Made by a program: the position numbers and the translations under genes. The notes beneath the pieces are model-generated. The model was not told the origin of the DNA and did no database searches. It was given only the letters and a program-made list of their open reading frames with translations. A stretch of 64,000 nucleotides of DNA, from the NCBI GenBank assembly GCA_044350805.1, contig JBILGU010000004.1, positions 110,848-174,847 of the forward strand. The letters are read 5' to 3'. Source of the stretch: UBA6136 sp044350805. Its GTDB lineage: Bacteria; Pseudomonadota; Gammaproteobacteria; Methylococcales; Methylococcaceae. This document shows, piece after piece, positions 1-7,577 of this stretch. The number at the start of each line of letters is the position of its first letter. Position 1 is the first letter of the stretch.

Positions 1-1
1 G

Positions 2-97
2 ACCACGGTGCTTCCATTGGACCGGATCGGTGGACGAATTGTTGAGAAGGTTCAGGCCCTCATTGGCTCTGACAGAGAAACAGGAACCCCAGTATGA
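2..97 (+). CDS. C-terminus of a CheB/WspF-like methylesterase (partial, runs off left edge)
   Basis: An open frame enters from the left edge and stops with TGA at 95-97. Its 31 visible residues begin TTVLPLDRIGGRIVEKV, which resembles the last strand and helix of the CheB methylesterase domain (a V-L-P-L-xx-I pattern near the C-terminus). The stop overlaps the ATG of the next gene in an ATGA, so the two are translationally coupled. In Wsp chemosensory operons the CheB homologue WspF sits next to the output regulator WspR, and the next gene here has a WspR-like receiver, which supports the call. Only the tail is visible, so another chemotaxis-type protein is possible. Confidence 0.5.
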   Translation, partial: TTVLPLDRIGGRIVEKVQALIGSDRETGTPV

Positions 98-1278
98 CGG
101 ATTCAGGAATGTTTTTTGCGACCCGCAATCATGTGGCGCGTGTGCTGCTGATTGATGATCAACGCATTATTGGTGAGGCCGTTCGGCGCATGCTGGAGGG
201 GGCAATCGACATCGAGTACCACTTTCTCCAGGATCCAGTCGAGGCCGTGGCGACGGCCATTGCATTGAAACCGACCCTGATTCTTCAGGATCTTGTGATG
301 CCCGGCGTGGACGGTATCGATTTGGTTCGTCGCTTCCGTCAGGAGGAGGCGACACGAATGATTCCTCTGGTCGTTCTCTCCAGCAAGGAGGAGGCCGCGA
401 CCAAGGCGGAAGCCTTTGCTGCCGGAGCGAATGACTATTTGGTGAAACTTCCGGATCCCGTGGAGTTGGTCGCACGCATTCGCTATCACTCCTCGGCGTA
501 TCTGTCGCTGATGGAGCGAAAAGAGGCCTATCTCGCGCTGGAAGCCAGCCAAAAACAGCTGGCGGCGGAGCTTGCGGAGGCTGCCGACTATGTCCGGTCT
601 CAGTTCTCCCCGCCGATTGCGGACGGCCCCGTCAGAACCTCATGGCTGTTCAAGCCTTGCAGCTCGCTGGGGGGAGACTCCTTTGGGTATTTCAATGTCG
701 ATGAGGACCACTTTGCGATGTTCCTGCTCGATGTCTGCAATCACGGGATCGGATGTGCACTGCTTTCGGTGAACGCCATGAATGCCCTGCAGCATCAGAC
801 GCTTGCGGATGTGGACTATCGCGAGCCGATCAAGGTCATGGAGGCGCTCAATGCCGCGTTTCCGATGGAGAAGCACAACAATCTCTATTTCACGATCTGG
901 TACGGCGTCTTCCAGTGGAGTAGTCGAACGATTCGTTACACCAGTGCAGGGCATCCCCCCGCCATCCTTTTGACGGATTCAGGACTGGAGCAGCTCAAGT
1001 GCCGCGCGATGCCGATTGGCACATATGAGGGCAATACCTTTGAGGAGGGGGCCTCGCTGATTCCTGAGGGCGCAAAGCTTTATATCTACAGTGATGGGCT
1101 CTATGAGATCCAGACCCGTGATGGTTCTGAGCTTGAGTTCACGGTTTTTCTGGAGGAACTTCAAAAGCCTGAGCGGGTGCCCGGTCGCAAGGTGCATGAG
1201 GTTTTCGAAACGATGGCAGGCCTTCAGGGCAGAGCGCATTTCGATGATGATGTCTCGATGGTGGAGTTGTTGTTTTGA
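94..1278 (+). CDS. Response regulator with WspR-like receiver and PP2C/SpoIIE phosphatase output
   Basis: A 394-residue cytoplasmic regulator. Residues about 15-135 form a receiver domain with the acidic pair DD21-22, the phosphoacceptor D66 in LILQDLVMPGVDG, and a KLPDP motif. Residues 140-165 are a short helical linker. Residues about 185-392 are a SpoIIE/RsbU-type PP2C phosphatase with the metal-binding motifs GGDSFGYF, LLDVCNHGIG, AGHPP, YSDGLYE and DDDVSMVEL. The receiver (AVRRMLEG, QDLVMPGVDG, AAGANDYLVKLPDPVELVARIRYHS-like stretch) resembles that of the diguanylate cyclase WspR much more than RsbU-family regulators, but no GGDEF domain follows. Likely role: a chemosensory array phosphorylates D66, which controls dephosphorylation of an anti-sigma antagonist. 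The partner proteins are not in the window. Confidence 0.85.
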   Translation: MTDSGMFFATRNHVARVLLIDDQRIIGEAVRRMLEGAIDIEYHFLQDPVEAVATAIALKPTLILQDLVMPGVDGIDLVRRFRQEEATRMIPLVVLSSKEEAATKAEAFAAGANDYLVKLPDPVELVARIRYHSSAYLSLMERKEAYLALEASQKQLAAELAEAADYVRSQFSPPIADGPVRTSWLFKPCSSLGGDSFGYFNVDEDHFAMFLLDVCNHGIGCALLSVNAMNALQHQTLADVDYREPIKVMEALNAAFPMEKHNNLYFTIWYGVFQWSSRTIRYTSAGHPPAILLTDSGLEQLKCRAMPIGTYEGNTFEEGASLIPEGAKLYIYSDGLYEIQTRDGSELEFTVFLEELQKPERVPGRKVHEVFETMAGLQGRAHFDDDVSMVELLF

Positions 1279-1598
1279 GTCCCCAAGAAACGAAGTCTAT
1301 TTCACACATTTTGATCATCGTTCTGGGGGCCGCCCTGGTTGGGTGCGTCGGGCGGACGCCCCTCGACGGTCAGAGCCTTAACCGGGGTCAGGACGCCCTC
1401 GAGGTGGCTCGGCAAGAGGCCGTTCTAAACTATAGCTGTCCCAAAATGAAGGCGGATCATCGCGTGGGCAAGGTGCGGGAGAACGACGCGGAAAGCGGCC
1501 TCTTTAGTGAGTACCTGGTCCGGGTCACAGGCTGTGGCCAGGAGGCTGAGTATCGCGTGAGTTGCCGGGCAGGCGGTCTTTGCGCTGTCGAGGAGTAG
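1275..1598 (+). CDS. Small cysteine-rich lipoprotein, unknown function
   Basis: A 107-residue protein whose TTG start at 1275 overlaps the TGA of the phosphatase gene (TTGA), so it is probably co-translated. After a polar N-terminus comes a hydrophobic segment (ILIIVLGAALVGC) ending in the lipobox LVGC, so Cys24 is the likely lipidated residue. The mature part has four more cysteines (YSCP, TGCG, VSCRAGGLC), enough for two disulfides in the periplasm. I do not recognise the family. Its position suggests a link to the sensory operon. Confidence 0.6.
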   Translation: MSPQETKSISHILIIVLGAALVGCVGRTPLDGQSLNRGQDALEVARQEAVLNYSCPKMKADHRVGKVRENDAESGLFSEYLVRVTGCGQEAEYRVSCRAGGLCAVEE

Positions 1599-1599
1599 T

Positions 1600-2280
1600 T
1601 CAGCGCCAGGGCGTTGAATGCCCCATGCTGTGTGAAATGTCGTCATTGAATTGATCAATGGCTTCCAGCGTCACCGCATCGAGGATACGCGCCTCGATGA
1701 AGCTCGGTTGCAGCGTTGCGGAATAACTGCCAAGGGCGAGAAGCCGGGTCAGTGTTTCCGTCTCGCGAATGCTGGCGGCGACTAATTTCACGCCACTTTC
1801 TTGAAGCCGCACACAGGCCTCGACCAAGGGCCAGGGATTTTGTCCCTTGGCCTCGATACGGCCAAGGTAAGGCGCCACAAAATCGGCGCCGACGGATCGG
1901 GCCCAAAGGAGCTGAATGGGATTCGAAAGTCCCGTCAACAAGATGGGGACATCCAGTTGCCGAAGACGATGGATCACCGGGCTCCAGTCGGGGTGACAGG
2001 GAACCTTGATGGTCAGCCGTGTGCGGCTGCTTGCAGCGGCAGGCAGGAGTTCTTCAAGCCATGCTGAGATTTCCTCGGGATCCGGTCTTGGGGCTTGAAG
2101 CATCAGTTCGGGTAGCTGCCTGACGCCAGCCTGCTGGACCAGATACCGATAGGTGTCGAGCAAGACGGGAAAGCCTGCGCGATGGATCAGGGTCGGATTG
2201 GTGGTGACTCCCTGAAGGGGCGGGCACCCCTCGGGCAAGGTCCAAAGTCTGGGATCTGCGGTATCGAGGTAAATTCGCAT
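1600..2280 (-). CDS. Short transaldolase / fructose-6-phosphate aldolase family protein
   Basis: A 226-residue protein of the small (TalC/FSA-like) transaldolase branch. The N-terminus IYLDTADPRLW and the GVTTNPTLIHRAG loop match the family's first strand and substrate loop. LTIKVP carries the Schiff-base lysine, followed later by LLTGLSNPIQLLWA and GADFVAPYLGRIE. The usual Thr/Ser after the catalytic lysine strand is replaced (VPCHPDW), so exact activity is uncertain. The gene follows an unknown gene by 2 nt on the same strand. A transaldolase would fit the sugar rearrangements of the RuMP cycle encoded at 26-31 kb, although it lies 25 kb away. Confidence 0.75.
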   Translation of the reverse strand: MRIYLDTADPRLWTLPEGCPPLQGVTTNPTLIHRAGFPVLLDTYRYLVQQAGVRQLPELMLQAPRPDPEEISAWLEELLPAAASSRTRLTIKVPCHPDWSPVIHRLRQLDVPILLTGLSNPIQLLWARSVGADFVAPYLGRIEAKGQNPWPLVEACVRLQESGVKLVAASIRETETLTRLLALGSYSATLQPSFIEARILDAVTLEAIDQFNDDISHSMGHSTPWR

Positions 2281-2282
2281 AT

Positions 2283-2984
2283 TCAGGATTCGATATCCGA
2301 GAAGAAGCTGTTGTCCTCGCCCGCTTCATGGAGGGCGATCCGGGTTGCCTGAGCTTCAAGGGCGGCGGCCTGGCTTGAAGACAGAGGGACTGCTCGATCG
2401 GGCTGGGCCCGTTCAAATTTTTCGAAGACGGGACGAATTTGGCTCTCAAACACGCCGGGGGGCATCGGAATCAGGGTGCCGCTGGAGAGGTGAACGTCAT
2501 CAAACGTCACAATGCGCCCCAGAAGGATAAGCCCGGGCTCTCCGGTGGATGCCAAGCCGAGATCAATGAGCTCAAGGGGCTCCCCGTGGATGAGGTCAAC
2601 GAGGCGAGCACCCCGGTGGGGGCTGATGGCTTCGACCATGAAAACCGAAAAGCGGGCCTCGGTCAGTGCTTTCAGCCAGGCGCTTTCCTGGGCATCAGTG
2701 GAGGTTTCGAGGGTTCGCTCGATCAGGTTTTTGCCAGCGCGTCTGAAATGATGCAGGCAGTAATCATACGCAATGGCAATTTCGTCATCTTGGTTGATGA
2801 TCAGGGTGCCTGATTTCACCAGACCGAGCTTTTTGGCGCATTCGGGGAGCGCGGGCTTTGGAAGTTCCTTAATCATCCGGACCTGAAGGTCCCGGCCCAA
2901 GGCTCTGGCGGCGCGGTAACGATCCAGAATCTCCGAGTCATCGGAGGCGCCGGCAAAGCCAAAGAGCCGTTTAAACCAGGCCAT
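2283..2984 (-). CDS. Conserved-looking hypothetical protein, 233 aa
   Basis: A soluble-looking protein starting MAWFKRLFGFAG, with no clear signal peptide. It is helical in the first 60 residues and has an alternating strand pattern around LIINQDDEIAIAYDYCLHH and LILLGRIVTFDDVHLSSGTLIPMP. I do not recognise a family or catalytic motif. It is the first gene of a two-gene unit with the transaldolase-like gene (2-nt gap) and is transcribed divergently from miaB. The spacing suggests co-expression with the transaldolase; no function can be assigned. Confidence 0.7.
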   Translation of the reverse strand: MAWFKRLFGFAGASDDSEILDRYRAARALGRDLQVRMIKELPKPALPECAKKLGLVKSGTLIINQDDEIAIAYDYCLHHFRRAGKNLIERTLETSTDAQESAWLKALTEARFSVFMVEAISPHRGARLVDLIHGEPLELIDLGLASTGEPGLILLGRIVTFDDVHLSSGTLIPMPPGVFESQIRPVFEKFERAQPDRAVPLSSSQAAALEAQATRIALHEAGEDNSFFSDIES

Positions 2985-3072
2985 CGTAATCCCCCTGATC
3001 AGTTGAATAAAGAAGCGAATCGTAGAAGATTTAAGACCAAAGCGCGATTGTCATCCTTCTTTTAGCCCAATT

Positions 3073-3081
3073 TGCTAGAAT
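3073..3081 (+). promoter_or_regulatory. Extended -10 element of the miaB promoter
   Basis: TGCTAGAAT fits a sigma-70 extended -10 (TGnTAnAAT), 28 bp before the miaB start. No good -35 hexamer lies 17 bp upstream, as is common with extended -10 promoters. Confidence 0.45.
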
Positions 3082-3109
3082 CTCCGGCCGTTTTCAAGAT
3101 TGCTCCCGG

Positions 3110-4483
3110 ATGGCTCAAAAGCTCTATATCGAAACCCTCGGATGCCAGATGAACGAGTATGACTCCGCGAAGATGCGGGACGTGCTCGAGGCATCGCATG
3201 GCTTCGAATTGACGGAAAACCCAGAAGAGGCCGACGTGCTTCTCATGAACACCTGTTCTGTGCGCGAAAAAGCACAGGAGAAGGTGTTTTCCGAATTGGG
3301 TCGCTGGAAGCCCCTCAAGCAGGCGAGACCCGACGTGGTCATTGGGGTCGGTGGCTGCGTTGCCAGTCAGGAGGGCGAGTTTCTCCAAAAACGCGCACCT
3401 TACGTTGATTTGGTCTTTGGTCCGCAGACGTTGCATCGCCTGCCACAGTTGCTGGATCAGGTCCGCAACGAAAAGACGCCTGCCATCGACGTCTCGTTTC
3501 CCGAAATCGAAAAATTTGATGCCCTGCCAGAACCCCGGGCCGAGGGCCCCAAAGCCTTCGTTTCGATTATGGAAGGGTGCAGCAAGTACTGTACCTTCTG
3601 CGTGGTGCCCTACACCCGGGGTGAGGAGATCAGTCGTCCGCTCGATGACGTGATTGCCGAGCTCGTCAGTCTGGCCGATCAGGGCGTTCGCGAAATCATC
3701 CTTCTCGGGCAGAACGTCAACGCCTATCGCGGGCAAATGGAGGATGGAGAGATCGCAGATTTTGCGTTACTGCTTCACTATGTCTCCGCCATCGAAGGCA
3801 TTGATCGGATTCGCTACACCACCTCCCATCCGGTCGAATTCTCCGACAGTCTGATTGCGGCCTATGGTGAGCTCCCCAAGCTTGTTGGGCATCTCCACCT
3901 CCCGGTTCAGAGCGGAAGCAATCGCATCCTGGCCCAGATGAAACGGGGTCACACCCGCGAGGAATATATCGAGAAGATTCGGCGCCTCAGGACGATTCGT
4001 CCCGACCTTTCCCTCTCCTCCGACTTCATCGTGGGTTATCCAGGTGAGACGGATGCTGATTTTGAGGACACCATGGACCTGATCGAGACCTTGGGATTCG
4101 ACCATTCCTATAGTTTTATCTACAGCCCAAGGCCGGGAACACCTGCAGCCGATTTATCCGATGATGTCAGTGCTGAAGAGAAAAAGCGCCGATTACAGCG
4201 CCTTCAGAACCGGATTAACGAGATGTCCGCAGACCTCTCTCGATCCATGGTGAATTCGGTGCAGACGGTCCTCGTTGAGGGCACCTCGAAAAAAGATGGT
4301 CGAGAGCTTTCAGGGCGGACCGAGAACAACCGGGTCGTGAACTTCCCTGGGGATCCTCGCATGATTGGTCAGCTCGTTGACGTTCTGATCACCGATGCCA
4401 TGCCGAACTCACTCAGAGGTCGCTGGATTCCCGCGTCATCAATGGCCGCCACCGGGGAGTTTTCCCATGAAGTGCGTCCTTGA
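3110..4483 (+). CDS. miaB: tRNA-2-methylthio-N6-dimethylallyladenosine synthase MiaB
   Basis: A radical-SAM methylthiotransferase of 457 residues that adds a methylthio group to i6A37 of tRNAs reading UNN codons. The N-terminal MTTase domain has the three auxiliary-cluster cysteines C12, C49 and C83. The radical-SAM motif is C157-x3-C161-x2-C164 (CSKYCTFC). A TRAM domain ends the protein near NNRVVNFPG. Length and layout match the MiaB branch and differ from the RimO paralogue at 19.4 kb. It heads the miaB-phoH-ybeY-corC run, and its stop overlaps the TTG start of phoH. Confidence 0.97.
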   Translation: MAQKLYIETLGCQMNEYDSAKMRDVLEASHGFELTENPEEADVLLMNTCSVREKAQEKVFSELGRWKPLKQARPDVVIGVGGCVASQEGEFLQKRAPYVDLVFGPQTLHRLPQLLDQVRNEKTPAIDVSFPEIEKFDALPEPRAEGPKAFVSIMEGCSKYCTFCVVPYTRGEEISRPLDDVIAELVSLADQGVREIILLGQNVNAYRGQMEDGEIADFALLLHYVSAIEGIDRIRYTTSHPVEFSDSLIAAYGELPKLVGHLHLPVQSGSNRILAQMKRGHTREEYIEKIRRLRTIRPDLSLSSDFIVGYPGETDADFEDTMDLIETLGFDHSYSFIYSPRPGTPAADLSDDVSAEEKKRRLQRLQNRINEMSADLSRSMVNSVQTVLVEGTSKKDGRELSGRTENNRVVNFPGDPRMIGQLVDVLITDAMPNSLRGRWIPASSMAATGEFSHEVRP

Positions 4484-5469
4484 GTACTAGTCACGCCACC
4501 CGTCATCTCAGGCTCTCGCCGGATGACAACGAGAGACTGGCCAGCTTGTGTGGCCAGTTCGATGAGCACCTGCGGCAAATTGAGAGGCGCCTGGGGGTCG
4601 AGATCGCCAATCGCGGCGCAGAATTTACGCTTTTGGGTGACGAGCGGGCAATTGCTGCGGCACAGGGCGTGATCGAGAGCCTGTTTGTGGCGAGTGCCGA
4701 GGAAGTCATTACGCCGGAGCGTGTTCATCTCTCCCTTCAGGACGCCAATATCGAATCGTTGCTGGCTGGAGAGCCCACATCCGGTGCGCCAGTCCTCAAG
4801 ACCCGGCGCGGCGTGATTCGGCCTCGGGGTCTCAATCAGCAGCACTATCTCCAGTGCATCAGCCAAAACGACATCAATTTCGGGATTGGGCCTGCCGGAA
4901 CCGGAAAGACCTACCTTGCGGTGGCGTGTGCTGTTGCGGCGCTGGAACGCGAGGAAGTCCGCCGTCTGATTCTCGCGCGTCCCGCGGTCGAGGCAGGAGA
5001 AAAGCTGGGGTTCCTGCCGGGTGACATGACGCAGAAAGTCGATCCTTACCTTCGCCCCCTCTACGACGCCCTGTATGAGATGCTGGGCTTTGAGCGAGTG
5101 GCCAAACTGATCGAGCGAAATGTGATTGAAGTTGCGCCGCTGGCGTTCATGCGGGGTCGAACCCTCAATGATTCCTTCATCATTCTGGATGAAGCTCAAA
5201 ACACGACAGTGGAACAGATCAAGATGTTCCTGACCCGCGTTGGATTTGGCTCTAAAGCGGTCGTGACCGGCGATATCACCCAGATCGATCTCCCGCGCAA
5301 CAAGGAATCTGGCCTTCGCCATGTGCTGGATGTCTTGCGGGAAGTGGAGGGCATCAGCTTTACTTTTTTTGGCTCACACGATGTGGTCCGCCACCCCTTG
5401 GTTCAGCGGATTGTGGCCGCATATGAAGCCTATGATCTTCGAAATCCCCGGGATGAATATGCACGTTGA
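4480..5469 (+). CDS. phoH: PhoH family ATPase (YbeZ)
   Basis: A 329-residue PhoH-like P-loop ATPase. The Walker A is GIGPAGTGKTYLA (about residues 131-143) and the Walker B is FIILDEAQNTT. It uses a TTG start in a TTGA overlap with the miaB stop. The order miaB-ybeZ-ybeY-ybeX is conserved in gammaproteobacteria. YbeZ is thought to act with the endoribonuclease YbeY in rRNA maturation or quality control. No signal peptide or membrane segment is seen. Confidence 0.93.
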   Translation: MSTSHATRHLRLSPDDNERLASLCGQFDEHLRQIERRLGVEIANRGAEFTLLGDERAIAAAQGVIESLFVASAEEVITPERVHLSLQDANIESLLAGEPTSGAPVLKTRRGVIRPRGLNQQHYLQCISQNDINFGIGPAGTGKTYLAVACAVAALEREEVRRLILARPAVEAGEKLGFLPGDMTQKVDPYLRPLYDALYEMLGFERVAKLIERNVIEVAPLAFMRGRTLNDSFIILDEAQNTTVEQIKMFLTRVGFGSKAVVTGDITQIDLPRNKESGLRHVLDVLREVEGISFTFFGSHDVVRHPLVQRIVAAYEAYDLRNPRDEYAR

Positions 5470-5911
5470 TCTCGACGTGGTCTGTAAAGAGAGGGTTCCG
5501 GAATTCCCCTCCTTTGAACGCTGGGCCAACGCGGCCTGCGAGCGGGTGGATGCCGAGCTTTCGTTACGGATCGTGGGTCTTGAGGAAAGCGCAGAACTGA
5601 ATGAGACGTATCGGCAAAAGAAAGGACCGACCAACGTCTTGAGCTTTCCCTGTGAAGTCCCAGAGGGAGTGCCCTGCGATCTTCTGGGGGATCTGGTGAT
5701 TTGTGCCCCGGTCGTCGAAAGAGAAGCCCATGAACAAGGCAAGGTCGCCGAAGCGCACTGGGCACATATGGTGGTCCATGGCGTATTGCATCTTCAGGGT
5801 TACGATCATCTGGAGACCCAGGATGCAGAACGCATGGAAGCCCTTGAAGTCGAGATTATGGCCCGCCTGGGCTTTGCCAATCCCTACGAATACGAGGACC
5901 CCCCTGCATGA
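5453..5911 (+). CDS. ybeY: Endoribonuclease YbeY
   Basis: A zinc-dependent endoribonuclease involved in 16S rRNA 3' maturation and ribosome quality control. The start chosen (MNMHVDLD, ATG 5453) gives 152 residues, the usual size. An upstream open frame to 5321 lies inside phoH and is not homologous. The signature HGVLHLQGYDH supplies the three zinc-binding histidines. NVLSFPCEVPEG and LLGDLVIC are also typical. It overlaps the end of phoH by 17 nt, and corC starts 4 nt before its stop. Confidence 0.95.
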   Translation: MNMHVDLDVVCKERVPEFPSFERWANAACERVDAELSLRIVGLEESAELNETYRQKKGPTNVLSFPCEVPEGVPCDLLGDLVICAPVVEREAHEQGKVAEAHWAHMVVHGVLHLQGYDHLETQDAERMEALEVEIMARLGFANPYEYEDPPA

Positions 5912-6750
5912 GCGAGGAATCCGGCGGCGAGCATCGAAATTGGCTCGAACGTCTGACACATTTTGTCTCAGGTGAACCTGAGGACCGGGATGATCTCCTG
6001 GAGCTTCTAAGGACCGCGCAAAAGCGCAATCTGATCGAGCAAGAAGCACTCTCCATGATCGAGGGCGTCCTTCAGGTTTCAGAACTCCGGGTTCGGGACA
6101 TCAGCATTCCGCGATCCCAGATGGTGGTCGTGCCGCAGGATGCCGAGATCGAGGCCATCTTTCCCCTGGTCGCTGAAACGGCGCATTCTCGCTATCCCGT
6201 GATTGGTGAGGATCGGACGGAGGTGGTCGGAATTCTTCTGGTCAAGGATCTTCTCCTTCACAGCGTGCGTAACCGCAATCGCCTGGTCCGCGAAGTCATG
6301 CGTCCTGCGCTCTTCGTTCCCGATTCAAAACGCCTCAATGTTCTCCTGATGGAATTTCGTGCGACCCGAAGTCACATGGCCATTGTGGTGGATGAGTATG
6401 GCGCGGCTGCCGGGTTGGTTACGATTGAGGATGTCCTTGAGCAGATTGTCGGTGACATCGAGGACGAATACGATTTCGGCGAGGAAGAGTTCATCTTCCG
6501 AAAAACCGAGACCGAGTTCACTCTCAAGGCCTTAACGCCGATCGATGACTTCAACGAGTACTTTGAAGCTGAGCTGACAGACGATGAATTTGACACGATC
6601 GGGGGCTTGATCGTGCACGAGTTGGGGCATGTGCCGAAACGAGGCGAGAAATTGGACCTCGGGCGCTATCGCTTCACCGTCATCCGCGCGGATAGTCGAC
6701 GCGTGGAATTGTTGAAGCTGGTGGTTCTGCCGGAAGACAGCGAAGACTAG
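5908..6750 (+). CDS. corC: CorC/HlyC family CBS-domain protein (YbeX)
   Basis: A 280-residue cytoplasmic protein. Two CBS domains occupy about residues 65-185 (DISIPRSQMVVVP, ITIEDVLEQIVGDIEDEYD-like end), followed by a CorC_HlyC transporter-associated domain (about 200-278, FDTIGGLIVHELGHVPKRGE). There is no DUF21 membrane part, so it is the soluble YbeX type linked to magnesium/cobalt efflux and ribosome-associated phenotypes. It starts with an ATGA overlap with ybeY. Downstream it converges with mepA, the two stops overlapping by 4 nt. An lnt gene, often next in order, is not present. Confidence 0.93.
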   Translation: MSEESGGEHRNWLERLTHFVSGEPEDRDDLLELLRTAQKRNLIEQEALSMIEGVLQVSELRVRDISIPRSQMVVVPQDAEIEAIFPLVAETAHSRYPVIGEDRTEVVGILLVKDLLLHSVRNRNRLVREVMRPALFVPDSKRLNVLLMEFRATRSHMAIVVDEYGAAAGLVTIEDVLEQIVGDIEDEYDFGEEEFIFRKTETEFTLKALTPIDDFNEYFEAELTDDEFDTIGGLIVHELGHVPKRGEKLDLGRYRFTVIRADSRRVELLKLVVLPEDSED

Positions 6751-7577
6751 TCCGCAAGAACCGAGCGGCACTCCGAGGGGAGGGCAGGCTTTGGGGCTGA
6801 GGGCGTCTTGCGATCCGGGGTCGGCTCTGCAGGTTTTGAAAGCCACCAATCCAAGGCGTCACAACCATCCCCTGGTGGGATGGGTTCTTGGCGGACACAG
6901 GAGGGACTGTCCGGTGGACAGGTCAGCCGCATGTGAAAGTGGTCCTCGTGATAGTACCAAGGCCTGATCTTCCTGAGCCATCCGCGGTCTCCCGTGGTAC
7001 TCCGGCACAGTTCATCCTTGATTCGTGCATTGACGAAGATTCGGTCCACTTCCGGGCGATTGGCGGCTAATTTCAGCATGTGTGCGTGGCTTTCATTCCA
7101 GAGGGCATAGTCGAGCCCATTGGTCATGGAATTGAGCACGCTGAAGGCCTTGACGTTAGAACGGTCGCTGTTGGCCTTGAAGTGGAGTGTCGGGCTGAGA
7201 TCAAACCAGACATCGGCATCGAGTCCGGTCTGATGGCTGCGATGACCAAACGGCATGGGGCCGCCCCGGCTCATCCCAAGATCGCCGACATGCATGAGTC
7301 CCAAGCCGTGCGCAATATCATGCCCGAGCGAGCGAATGGCCTCAATCAACGTGGGATGGCCCCAATAGCGGTTACGCTCCAAATGCATCACGACATAGCC
7401 TGCACCTTCAGGGGGGAGCATCCGCGCGCCCCTCACACAGCCTGCGCTGGCCTCGCCAATGGCGCGGGCGGGTCCACTGGCGGGGATATCGACCTCTGAC
7501 CATGGGTTGGCCCATGCCAACGGGGCCATGAAGCTGAAGGTCAGCACAAGCCCGTGCAGGTTGCGGCGTCGAATCAT
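6747..7577 (-). CDS. mepA: Penicillin-insensitive murein endopeptidase MepA
   Basis: A periplasmic zinc (LAS/M74) endopeptidase that cuts D-Ala-mDAP cross-links. A signal peptide covers about residues 1-23 (RRRN start, then a hydrophobic core to AWA). Metal and catalytic motifs are present: H112-R-S-H115-QTGLDAD122 and H210-E-D-H213-F-H215. The C-terminal 40 residues are a Pro/Lys-rich tail after WWLSKP. It starts ATGA-coupled to the coiled-coil gene upstream and is the last gene of a three-gene unit, which suggests that its activity is linked to those two proteins. Confidence 0.92.
   Translation of the reverse strand: MIRRRNLHGLVLTFSFMAPLAWANPWSEVDIPASGPARAIGEASAGCVRGARMLPPEGAGYVVMHLERNRYWGHPTLIEAIRSLGHDIAHGLGLMHVGDLGMSRGGPMPFGHRSHQTGLDADVWFDLSPTLHFKANSDRSNVKAFSVLNSMTNGLDYALWNESHAHMLKLAANRPEVDRIFVNARIKDELCRSTTGDRGWLRKIRPWYYHEDHFHMRLTCPPDSPSCVRQEPIPPGDGCDALDWWLSKPAEPTPDRKTPSAPKPALPSECRSVLAD

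Noticed and set aside
4369..5322. A 317-codon open frame antisense to phoH
   Set aside because: Lies opposite phoH, including its Walker A and B; shadow.
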